Assembly: GCA_014898425.1 (NCBI GenBank)
Contig: RCSZ01000008.1
Coordinates: 755,501-819,500, forward strand
Origin: Botryotinia globosa
Taxonomy: Eukaryota; Ascomycota; Leotiomycetes; Helotiales; Sclerotiniaceae
Direction of reading: 5' to 3'
DNA length: 64,000 nucleotides
Shown here: positions 14,029 through 24,048 of the stretch, in pieces
Numbering within the stretch: the stretch's first letter is position 1
Layout: each line of letters opens with the position of its first letter
Position numbers and translations under genes: made by a program
The notes under the pieces: generated by a model
Told to the model about the DNA's origin: nothing
The model's input: the letters and a program-made list of their open reading frames with translations, nothing else
Database searches by the model: none

Positions 14029-14841
14029 TGGATATTCTGCAAGGTCTCGTTATGAACGATGAGCTGATGGACTAACTCTTTAATATTTGATTTTTTTCTT
14101 TCATTTCGTACTTTTCAATTGTATCTAGGGAACCTTTCTTGGAGTTTTCAATTCATGCTACTACTGTTTGGGCTTAGATCGGGATGGAGATGTGTACGGA
14201 ATGGAATGGAAAGAGTTGATTGCTCTGGTAGCTTATGGCGTAGGGAGTCGCTAGCAGGCTAGGATGGATGTTTTAGCTTGTTTTGTTTATTTATTTACTT
14301 ATCTGTTTGCTTTTTTGTTTAATTGCTTGCGTGGCTCATGGATTGAAGATGGCTGGGAGACTTTTATGATATACATGTAGGATGAGTATGAGGAGGAGAA
14401 GAAGGAAGGGAGGGGCTAGAGAATGCATGGTGGGATGGGTGGATGAATTGGATGGGAAAAGTATACTGTATTCACCAACTCGGTTCTCTTAGCTTTAGCT
14501 AAAAGTAGAATCGAAATAGGAATGAAAACTTACTTAATTTACCTAGGTACTTACTTGAATTGATGAATTTATCTTCTAGCGCCCTCCCTTTTTTCAATCT
14601 CGTCGCTTGCTTGAGATCTTTTGACTTTTGCAGTTTTGATTTCGGAATTTCGTTGGTTTTTTGTCGGCGGAATGTTTGCATTGGAGGGAGGGAGGGGAAA
14701 GAGGGGATGGATGCCTTTTTTTGTGGAAAGGAAGGAATTTGATTTATTGTTTGGGGTGTGTGTATAATGGTTTGTATTGGGAAGTTGGGAAGGAGGAAGG
14801 GCGAAGTAGGGAGAGATTAAGTTGGAAGTGATAGGGGAAAT
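14029..14841. other. 3' flank of the Zn-cluster/acetyltransferase gene
   Basis: T-rich stretches just after the stop codon (around 14090-14110 and 14280-14330) are compatible with a 3' UTR. No further coding region is recognisable before the satellite at 14842. Confidence 0.5.
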
Positions 14842-15164
14842 TTATGTTGATGTTGATATTGATATTGATGTTGATGTTGATGTTGATGTTGATATTGATA
14901 TTGATATTGATATTGATATTGATATTGATATTGATATTGATATTGATATTGATATTGATATTGATATTGATATTGATATTGATATTGATATTGATATTGA
15001 TATTGATATTGATATTGATGTTGATGTTGATGTTGATGTTGATGTTGACGTTTGTGATGTTTGTGATGTTTGTGATGTTTGTGATGTTTGTGATGTTTGT
15101 GATGTTTGTGATGTTTGTGATGTTTGTAATGTTTGTAATGTTTGTGATGTTTGTGATAGATTTT
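14842..15164. repeat. Compound satellite: TTGATA/TTGATG hexamers, then TTTGTGATG nonamers
   Basis: About 14842-15050 is a hexanucleotide array (TTGATG and TTGATA units, with the TTGATA block in the middle). About 15050-15160 is a nonanucleotide array of TTTGTGATG, with two TTTGTAATG variants near the end. Because unit lengths are multiples of three, two frames stay open right through; these readings (alternating Ile-Asp, and repeated Cys-Asp-Val) are not taken as genes. Confidence 0.95.
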
Positions 15165-15361
15165 GAGATTTTGATATTTTGAGATGGATAAAAAAAGGAT
15201 TATTCTAATGCTTGAGGTTATAGAATAAGGAATAGGTATGATTGCTCAGACTAGATGCGATCTTGAATCTCAGTGTTGTAATCATTTTCTATCTAATCAC
15301 ATGCTCAAATACTATATTGTCTATCCAGATGCAGATAGTAGGAAAACTTTGATGGTATATT

Positions 15362-15876
15362 GTAAGAGTTCTGGCCCCTGCTCATTACACCTCTGTGACA
15401 AATGTGATAAAATCCCTGTAAAAATAAGGTTTTCTTATACAAATTATTTTATTAAATATTTTATTCAAATCTTTATATTTTCTTTTTCAAAAAATTAAAA
15501 ATAATAAATTATTAGAATTAAAATATAAAAATTTATTCAAAATATTTTAGTTTATTTTTGTTGAATAATTATATAATATTGAAATCGAATTTTTTCAAAT
15601 TTTTTAATATATAATGTTTTTCTTATATAAAATAAGCGAATTTTCATTAAAATTTAGAATTTTCAACTTTAATCTCTTCAAATTCTATTTTAAAAATTAA
15701 AAAAAAATTCTATTTATTTTTTTATAAGATTTGATTAATTAAATAACTTTTTTTAAAAGAATTTCTAATTTTATCTTTTATTATAAAAAATAAACCAAGA
15801 TATAAAAAGTTGAATAATCCCAGATTTTAGCTGGAAAAGCGTTACATATATTATGAGCAGGGGCTAGAACTCTTAC
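15362..15876. mobile_element. Non-coding element with 24-bp terminal inverted repeats and AT-rich interior (MITE-like)
   Basis: The left end (15362-15385, beginning GTAAGAGTTCT) and the right end (15853-15876) are inverted copies of each other over 24 bp with one mismatch. Both ends are flanked by ATT (15359-15361 and 15877-15879), a possible 3-bp target duplication, although the flanks are AT-rich. The GC-rich core of the repeats contrasts with the interior, which from about 15425 to 15830 is almost entirely A and T. No transposase is encoded. The element sits about 125 bp past the stop codon of the kinase-HET gene. I read it as a non-autonomous DNA transposon, perhaps mutated by repeat-induced point mutation; the family is unknown. 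Confidence 0.7.
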
Positions 15877-16001
15877 ATTATTTCGCCGCTATATATAGTT
15901 GAGTAAGATCTGCAGAACCCTATATCCAATAGCCAACATTCGAATCTGATGACCACCCATCTCCTCGAGTTCTGCTCGACCAATGGTGTATACAAAAAGA
16001 A

Positions 16002-19000
16002 CTACTCGATTGACACAAAAACAGAAAGGTCGTCCAAGCGGATGTATTTGCCTAGTATATATCCGACGCCACAACGTTCGTAGGAAGTCGTACCGAGGAC
16101 GTCTAAGAGCGGCTTGACGATCAAGACGTAATGTTTCTTCATGCTTGCACCATTGACTTGATGCTTGTCAGTACCAACAATCACACACTTTGTGGTACCA
16201 ATCATTGAGTCATCATAGTATATATATGCCTCACTTTTGCTAGTGTTTTCAGGTATATCGAAGTCAAATGCTTCGGCTTGAACAGCCACACTTTCATTTT
16301 GGCAGCTTGTTCGAAGCCATGAACTTTGATAGCCGGTGAGATTAGCAAATGGTAATTTCACTCCGGTATCATTCCAGGAAACATGCCCGCCGCCAGGCTC
16401 GATGAATGAGATTGCGCCATCAAAAGCCATCCATGACCAAGTCGGTGGAGTCCGCCGAGAATGTGTGCCAGGTGGAATTTTCTTCAGCGGTCCTGTATTA
16501 TCAGCCCGTCGCCAGAGCAAACAGCGGCCCCAGAATGATTTAAAAAGCCCTGCTAAGCTTCGTGTCTTAAATGCGATGGTTAGTCGCTCCATCAGTCCGT
16601 CAATTGCGATAGGCCGGTCCTCCGGGTGGGAAAACTCTAGCCTGGTGTATCTCTGAAACAGATCAATAAAGAGCTTGATTTGATCCCCGACGGTGCTTGA
16701 TGGTCGGATTGTGTAGTCAGGAAAATTGGGGTCACCGAGGAAAGCTATTTTATCGCTAATGAGAAGGCATTAGTCAAGTCTACTTTGTTAATGAACAAGC
16801 TAGCTTACTTCTTAAGCTTTGCCAATGTTTCGCAACGAATCCCTTCGCCACACTCCCAATAAGTCTGGTTGTCTGTAAAGTAAATAGTTCTGCGAGCCAA
16901 GGCGCGTTCCTGTAAAACCCATCCACGTCGGGCTAGGGGGCTGTTAAGGACATCCCGCTCAAAGTCGGTTGTGATTGGTGAGACAAAGACATCACCGATC
17001 TTGACACATTTTGATCGTGATTCTCGATTTTCTAAAAAGCCGACCTTGGCACTCTCGGCATTGCAAGCAGCCAATACGCAGTATGCACCGCTGAATGTTG
17101 TTTGCATCTTGTCTGCCTCCTCACCAAAATCACCATCGGGGCCTTGTATTATGCACAAAGAATCGATCCAGAGATAGCTACAGCCTAGTGCGCTCGTAAT
17201 CGCCATGGCATTCCTAAAGCTAAGTGGTAGCTCGTCCATCGGGATTTTTTTCTGGCGTTGTTCGAGATTATTCTGCGTTGTGATGGCTTCATAAGGCATA
17301 GCACCCCATCTATGAGAAAGTGCAATGTATCGAATGCCTTCCAAAAGAATAGTCTGAGAGAGATCTGCGGTCGCTACGATCTTTGGTTTCTTCAGGTTTG
17401 CGACACTGATGAGCTTCGTTGGGAGGATATGAGTATTTTTGGGAGCACAAGTGTCTTCATGATTCGTATTACATTCTTCAAGCCATGCCCTTGGTAGTTT
17501 CATGAAGGAGTCAAGATCCGCAGGAGAAGGGTCGCTATTGCTGGTCAGTGAAGCTAGCTCCGGAGCGGCTAAAGGAACTGTGATTTCCTGCCTTGTTTCT
17601 GATTCCTTTGTTAACCAAAATTACTAGGCGGCGAGATGTCAATACTTACCAATTAGGCGAAGAAATTTTCGATCAGTTCCTTTCAGAAGGAAATCATCGC
17701 CTGATCGTACTAATGAGATCTGCTGGATGTCATCACGACTCTTGATACCGTGATCTTTGGCTGCCGTGTAGATTACTTCGCAGAGGTCGCACTCACTTTT
17801 TGTCGAATTGGCCTCTAATACACTCATATTGTGAGAAGTTTCCGTATGCAGCGACGAGATTTCGATGCCACTGCAGTCTATACATAACTCGGGATCATCG
17901 CAGCCGAAGTTCCGGCCTATTAACATCGATTCAACAAATGAAGGATCTTCAGGAGTTGTCCTCCACTGGTCTTTTATGTCGCTAGTATACTCACGACGTT
18001 GAGCTATCTCAGTTCTCCAGCCCTGAATGATAGGGAGATTTGCTCCACTTGTATCCTCAACCGACAAAAATGAACCACCTCTAGATTGTAACGATTTTTT
18101 TGTGATCGAATTGATAATATTGGGTGGAGACATGTTCGTCCGATCTGCGCCACTAAACAGGTAGTTTTCATCAGTATTGGCGCATGCAAGAATGCTACCA
18201 AGCTGTCTCATTAGATCTTTGGCATTTGTACGGTAGCCTTTCTCATAAATATCTGAGTTCGAAGGCAGATGAATCTGAAGTAATCTATCTCTCACCAACC
18301 TTATTAGGTCACCGATAACACCATCTCGTTCCAGGTCATGCTCCAATATATGGCTCATCCACCATGTAACAGCTTCCGTCAATTCGTAGCTTCCATCTTT
18401 TCTTTTCCGCCAATATGGTGTTACACCTTTCTCTCCTGTGGGAAATCCATTTGCGCGCAAAAAGACATTATGAGACTCGTGTCCATATAGCAACCACAAT
18501 ACGGCTTCAAAAATTACACATCCCATGGACCAAATATCGAATAGGCGTGAGATTTTGCCTTGAGCTTCCTCATGATTCTCTTTCTCAAGATCTGGTGGTT
18601 CGTACCATCGTGTTCTCCAAAGTTCCTTCTCCTTGGTATGCCTCATGCTTGTCACAAATTGATGCTGTTGAGCTCTCCCCAGATCTGCGAGCTTAAGGAT
18701 TCCTAATTCATCATCTTGTTGGCCGGTAGTGAAACGCAATATATTCTCCGGTTTTATATCGCCATGACGCCAATTCAGCGAGTCTGAATTTTCGATTGCT
18801 TTTAAACTTGCAGGGTCAGAAGAAACCAAGATGCTCGGTACTGTTGCATTGCTATCGCTGTTTTCCTCGGAGTCGAAATTAAACGTAGGCAAAGAAGAGC
18901 TATTCGCATATGGTACACCTTTGACAAAAGCATCCTCCTCCCAGGTTGCAGTCTTCTCTGGTGGGAGTCTAGTCGAGTTTGACGTAGAATTCTTTCTACT

Positions 19001-20073
19001 ACTTCCAGGGGTGCGAGCACTAGTAGAATGCATTGCTTCAAGAGCCTCCGCTAGTCCATGTAACTGCTCTAGCACTTTTTTGAACCTTCGCCGAACCTTA
19101 GCAACGTCGGGAAAATCCACTTGTGGCTCAGGATTGTTCTCCCAGAAGTCAAAGAGGCTTCCGCCATTGGCCCATTCAAGTACAAGATAGTATTCGTCGA
19201 GCTGTCTATTTGTCCCAATTTGACGGTAGGCAGCAAAAGCTTGAATGATGTTTTCACTTGAACAATTCAGCTGTTGGTGAGCTCTTGCCTCACGCTCCCA
19301 TTCCTTATGAATGTTATAGCCAGGATCGCCAATTTTTTTCAACTTCTTCAAAGCGACCCTCACCGTCTTGCCAGATACGCTGATCTTATTCTGCTTACTA
19401 GCCAGCATTTCCACACATTCAACTTCGCTGAAGTGGCCGCTTCTTGACGGAGTATTCGCTTCGTCAAAAATCGTAAATGGAAGAATTTGCTTTTTATCGA
19501 ATTCATATTTGAAAACATTGATATCAAACATGGGGAGAATGAATGACAGCCGTTTGTTTTTGAAATCGTCAATTGTTCTCTCGTTCCACAACCCATGTTG
19601 AAAGTATAACGCGTCGATTTCGTAGGATTCTAAGATCGTGTCGTTGAATTCTTTCTCCATTAGGGAATTCATGACATCGCGACGATCTTCAGAATTAGAA
19701 AATACCTGCAGCAATGTCGCAAATGACTTTTTCGCGCGGTTAATAATGTATTCGACTAGGGCAGAAATTTCGCGGCCACCACCAAGGGCAGCTTGTATCC
19801 TGTCTTTCCTCAATAGTCTATCACATTCATCGTCTGGAAAGTAAGTCCCTTCTGGAGATAATCCAATAGCGTTGCCTTTCAGGACTTTCAAGATTTCGTC
19901 ACCAAGGTCGATCGAAGTTATCGGTGATTGTTCTGCAATTGCAGCTAGGTTGGACTCTCCTCTCGCACCTCGTGCTTTAACATGTCGTTCTCATCAGCAT
20001 GTTCTCCAAATGTAAGCTGATACAACGCTAATTTACCTTGGTAACTGTAGTATGTATAGGTCAACGGGGCCAT
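16002..20073 (-). CDS. Protein kinase-HET domain fusion (heterokaryon-incompatibility-like)
   Basis: Four exons on the minus strand: 20073-20037, 19932-17650, 17598-16809 and 16755-16002, giving about 1287 aa. The introns (104, 51 and 53 nt) keep frame and have GT-AG ends. The tiny first exon is chosen because it supplies an ATG; the long second exon has none before the conserved region. The kinase domain spans about residues 175-570: Lys208 in VALKKLKK, catalytic Asp404 in HGDIKPEN, metal-binding Asp429 in a DLG variant, and WYEPPD replacing APE. A Ser/Asn/Thr-rich insertion of about 80 residues precedes the catalytic loop. A Cys-rich linker (CIDCSG, CDLCEVIY) leads to the HET domain at about 860-1000, with YIALSHRWG, YLWIDSLCI and RRGWVLQER. 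The C-terminal tail has YTRLEFSHPEDRPIAIDGL, typical of HET proteins. A role in non-self recognition or cell death is inferred from the HET family. Confidence 0.88.
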
Positions 20074-21902
20074 TGTAGTTTGTGAAAGGACCGTAGATCG
20101 AATAGAAATCAGGAGTTGAAACTTAAGAGAACACAATCAAGGATGCCATCTAAAACGGCATTTCTAATCCTCGCTTTCTCCAAGAGACAGTTTGTATCTG
20201 GGTTGTGATGCATGTAGGATTTGAGCCCAGACGGCCGGCTACAAGATAAACTACAATGACAGCAGATCTAGCCTTGTTGTGCATATCCACGGGTCTGCTA
20301 GTTATCTAACCCTTCGGTTCCACGAGACCCTTTTATAGAAGGCTAATGAACTCTGTGAAAATCTGGGTTCAAGGAACAGTACCGGTTGACTTGAGGATAG
20401 TGGCGCTAACTTGCATGACAGTGTGCTAAGTCTTGACCCAGTTCCCTGGTATATCTCGCGCCTGAATAGATGGAACTGAGAGATCCGGTGTGAGTTCAGC
20501 CTACTATTGACCTGGCTAGAATCGATTCCGATTTAGATATACAGCTTTCGCCGCTTGGTTTCTCTGCAAAACATTTTAGGAACCAGTAACATCCTGTCAG
20601 CGTAGAAGCAAGTTCCCGTCTTACGATAGAGATACACTCGACCAAGGCTCTCTGTTTCAAGTGGTGAGCATATTACCATCAGTATACTGAGTTGTATGCC
20701 AATAAAATCCAAGGCCTGGGAATATATATCCAGGCTGTTGACCTGATCAGCTCACCGATTACGTGGCTGGAGATATAAAAAAAAAAGAATCCAGGTATAA
20801 CAAACCCCCAAACAATGTTTGATTGAGGCAGCTGATGAAAAGAGCCTCAATGTTGATTGTCTTAATCATACCATTTTTTCGATGTTACATTGCATTCTTC
20901 CGGGAGAGTGTGCATCAGAAAAAGTTCTGCTAAATCTTGTGCCTTCAATCAATCGCCCATCACGGCATCATTCGTCATCGTTGAATAGTATTCCTTCCGT
21001 GAGGTAAAATCCCGCATGCATGATGAATTTAGGAGCTTTCAAGATCCATTCCTAATGTATGCGTTCATCGAAGTATTAGAAGGGATGGTGTATCATAGTG
21101 GTCGAATTTAGAGGCTGACTGACGAAAGTGTCCAAGCGGTGTCTCACGTGACATCTTCTCTTCCATATGCATCATGCTAAGCTGGCGGGAAGTAAGATAC
21201 AACTGAGGGAAGTGAGGCGACGTTGTATGTAGAAATACTGGAGTACAGAATATTTGCAGAGTATCTAATGCCAGCCATCGACAAAAGGAGGATTCTATCG
21301 ATTCGAGAACGGGATCTTCACACAATGCATGTGTCGTGTGAGGTTTATGCAAGCTGCCTACATTGGTCGATGACGCCGTGTCAATAGAATATCCCCTGAT
21401 ATTTTGACATTGTACTCCAATTAAGGGTACCACTGTTACAATGTTCCGGCCACTTCAATCTCTCCCCTCGTTCAAAGCCTACAACTTCGTTGAAGATAAA
21501 GTTTCTTCTTTCAAACAAGTAACCTCATAACACTAGAACACAATGTGATAATAGAGGTTGTATTGGATATTTCTTGGCCAGGTTTCTTGTTTGAGAAAAC
21601 CTACGAGTAGTGATTAGCTAGAATAGTCAACAATGCTTCGATGGTGTAGCTGAGGTAGCTACTTGATGAAAATCCTCACATACTAGGTGACAAGGTCTAA
21701 TAAGGCTGTATCCCATGTCGAATTCTCGGCTGAATGGTGAACCTAACCTTCAAGCATCTGGGGCCAAAAAAACCAGTTGCACACAACGCAGCTTCTATGG
21801 TTCACGATCGCTATCAGGTTTAGACACCTGTATATTTGAGATTTGTCTGACACAACTATTAGACACACTTCTCATCATATTCTTTGCCGTCACCACAGAA
21901 AT
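20074..21902. other. Gene-free interval between kinase-HET and hydrolase genes
   Basis: No recognisable coding sequence. A 122-codon open frame near 21.07-21.43 kb on the minus strand lacks an ATG start and any family motif. The left end should contain the promoter of the kinase-HET gene. Confidence 0.5.
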
Positions 21903-22901
21903 TCAATAACCACTCTCCTCATCCCCACCCCAAACTTCTTTTCTTAGCCACTCTCCAGCCCTTCCATAAAACTCCCTCGGGTCGGGCTTCGCACGCGGAA
22001 ACTTATCCCATCCATGCCTCACACCCATTACACACTCCAAGTCCACTTCCCAACCCCAACCCTTCAATCTCTCTACAAAGTCCTCCGCTTCCCTACACAG
22101 CATATCATGTTCACAGGTAACAATTCTCATTTTCATCGGTAATCCTTTTTCCAAGACCTCTTTACTTTGGATTCCCGCAGAAAGTAGCTTGTGCCTGCGA
22201 TCAATATTCAAATACTCAGGTTTATATGACTGATCGAAAATACTCGTGAGCCAAGATGGCAACGAGAGACTTGGATCCTTCATCCTCATTTTCTTTTCAG
22301 AACGAGATATCGTACTATCGAATCCTGGATACCATGCCATGATGCCCTTGACATTCCAGTTTCTATTCTTCACAACCCCTCTGTCCTTTAAGTCTTCCAA
22401 CAATAAAGGAATACCAAAACATAAACTTCCTCCTGCACTAAATCCACTCAATACAATGTTATCGACATCAATGCCCAATTCTTCAGCATGGGAAAATACA
22501 TATAGAAGGGCATCACATGCATCGTAAGGTCCTGTAGGAAAGGGATGCTCGGGAGCCAATCGATAAGATGCAGATATCACAATGCAATTCTGTAATGTCG
22601 AGACAGTATGGCACCAAAGTGAATCATCCGTCGGATTTCCGATCACAAAACCGCCGCCGTGGAAATTGAGAACACATGGCAGGGGATCAGTTTTTGAGAT
22701 TTGGTGGCCGTGGGGTTGGTATATGTGGAGAGTGAGAGATCCGGGAGAGGCGGGGAGAAGTGTAGTGTGGATACGGAGGGTGTAGGTCGCAGGGTGGGGA
22801 GGTGTGCGATAAATGTAGCGGAGGATGATGGGCGCGAAGGTATTGGCGAAGAAACGGATTGTTTTCACGATGAGGGTTAGGAGAATTCGTGGTAGAGACA
22901 T
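21903..22901 (-). CDS. Alpha/beta hydrolase fold-3 esterase/lipase (HSL-like)
   Basis: A single exon encodes 332 aa, the usual size for this family, starting at an ATG. It carries the hormone-sensitive-lipase-type oxyanion motif HGGGF at residues 81-85 and the nucleophile elbow GFSAGG with Ser155. Asp266 (in CEHDML) and His296 (in VRHGWD) complete the triad. SYRLAPEHPFP (about 112-122) is also characteristic of the family. The first 30 residues are hydrophobic and could be a membrane anchor or signal. Substrate cannot be told from sequence; the family hydrolyses short acyl esters, steryl or drug-like esters. No neighbouring biosynthetic genes suggest a pathway. Confidence 0.92.
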   Translation of the reverse strand: MSLPRILLTLIVKTIRFFANTFAPIILRYIYRTPPHPATYTLRIHTTLLPASPGSLTLHIYQPHGHQISKTDPLPCVLNFHGGGFVIGNPTDDSLWCHTVSTLQNCIVISASYRLAPEHPFPTGPYDACDALLYVFSHAEELGIDVDNIVLSGFSAGGSLCFGIPLLLEDLKDRGVVKNRNWNVKGIMAWYPGFDSTISRSEKKMRMKDPSLSLPSWLTSIFDQSYKPEYLNIDRRHKLLSAGIQSKEVLEKGLPMKMRIVTCEHDMLCREAEDFVERLKGWGWEVDLECVMGVRHGWDKFPRAKPDPREFYGRAGEWLRKEVWGGDEESGY

Positions 22902-24048
22902 TTTGTGAGTAGGAGAACAGAAATTTTATAATGTGATTCTTTGCTCAATCTTTAGTCAATTTCATGGCAGTAGTTTGTTTTGTCGTGGTGGCGAACAAAG
23001 GTGTCAGTATGGCATGACGTTAATGTCCCTTCCTTTGCAACAATCACGTCTGAATTCGATCCCTTCAATGAAGAGTTTGTTTTTCCAGACCAAGCAAGCC
23101 TTATCTGAAGACTTAAAAAACGGGTTTCGTGATGTGGTTTCGCTTCCAGAAAATGGTTGATAACGATATCGAGTGATGATGCATTCTTGCCTTGCTTTGT
23201 TCCGTCTTTCAGCCGATCGGGGTAGACATTTGATTGGTCGATTGAAACGACATTCGGTCAAACAACATTCCGAGCCCTCCATGTATATACATTCTCCCCC
23301 CTTTTCCACCGCACACCCTTATTCTCTATTTATTGATAGACGAACATGGTAACATCAGGACTGGGGTCGAATCTTGAACGTCATTCGGGCGTTGAGTTTT
23401 GAATCTAGAGTCACAGAGAAGCGAAATACATTCCAGAAACAGTGACTTTATTGCTATAATGCATTGCAACTAAATCAACGATCCTAATTTACTGTTGAAA
23501 ATTACCGATTCACCAGTATTACCATCCATCACTTTACTCAACAACTGAGTAACTTCGTAATCAAGCAACTACCCACCCAACTCGTGTTATGAGGAATGAT
23601 TCTACGATCGTGGTATGCGGTGTACGATGCAGAGACAAAGGAGTAGACCATAGACATGAAGTGATAGGATAGCCACGCTTTGACTGTACTGCTACCGATA
23701 CTTATCAGATGAATTCATATGGTATACCCAGTCATACTCTCTAAATTTAAGTATTATGCATGACTTTTGAAAATATGAGAAAAGTTTGAGAATGAAATGA
23801 AAGGAACTACAGATAGTAATCTTACATACCCATTTCAAATCTAAAATTTCATAACCCCTTCACCTGAACTCAACTTACAAGAAGTAAAATGCACTTGAGC
23901 AAACCACAGAATTTATGAGTTTCTAGTAAAATGCTATCACACTACTAATCTATACAAGTGAGAAGCGAAGCGTCTTCCTTTCCTCCTCCACAGAGTAGCT
24001 AGCTACCTAACCCCTGTATAGCTTTTCGTGCCCTCTCTACAAATAGTC
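22902..24048. other. Intergenic region between hydrolase and SWC4
   Basis: The left part is the upstream region of the hydrolase; the right part should hold the 3' UTR of SWC4. Open frames at 22.93-23.31 kb are short, overlap on opposite strands and are not recognisable. Confidence 0.5.

Noticed and set aside
14822..15182. Open frames of about 112 codons reading as Ile-Asp or Cys-Asp-Val repeats
   Set aside because: They are simple translation of hexamer and nonamer satellite arrays with no flanking domain.
21065..21433. 122-codon frame on the minus strand
   Set aside because: Starts at GTG, has no recognisable motif, no plausible splice partners and irregular composition.
23341..23420. GGGGTCGAATC-like string recalling a tRNA B box
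   Set aside because: No matching A box or foldable cloverleaf could be found around it.
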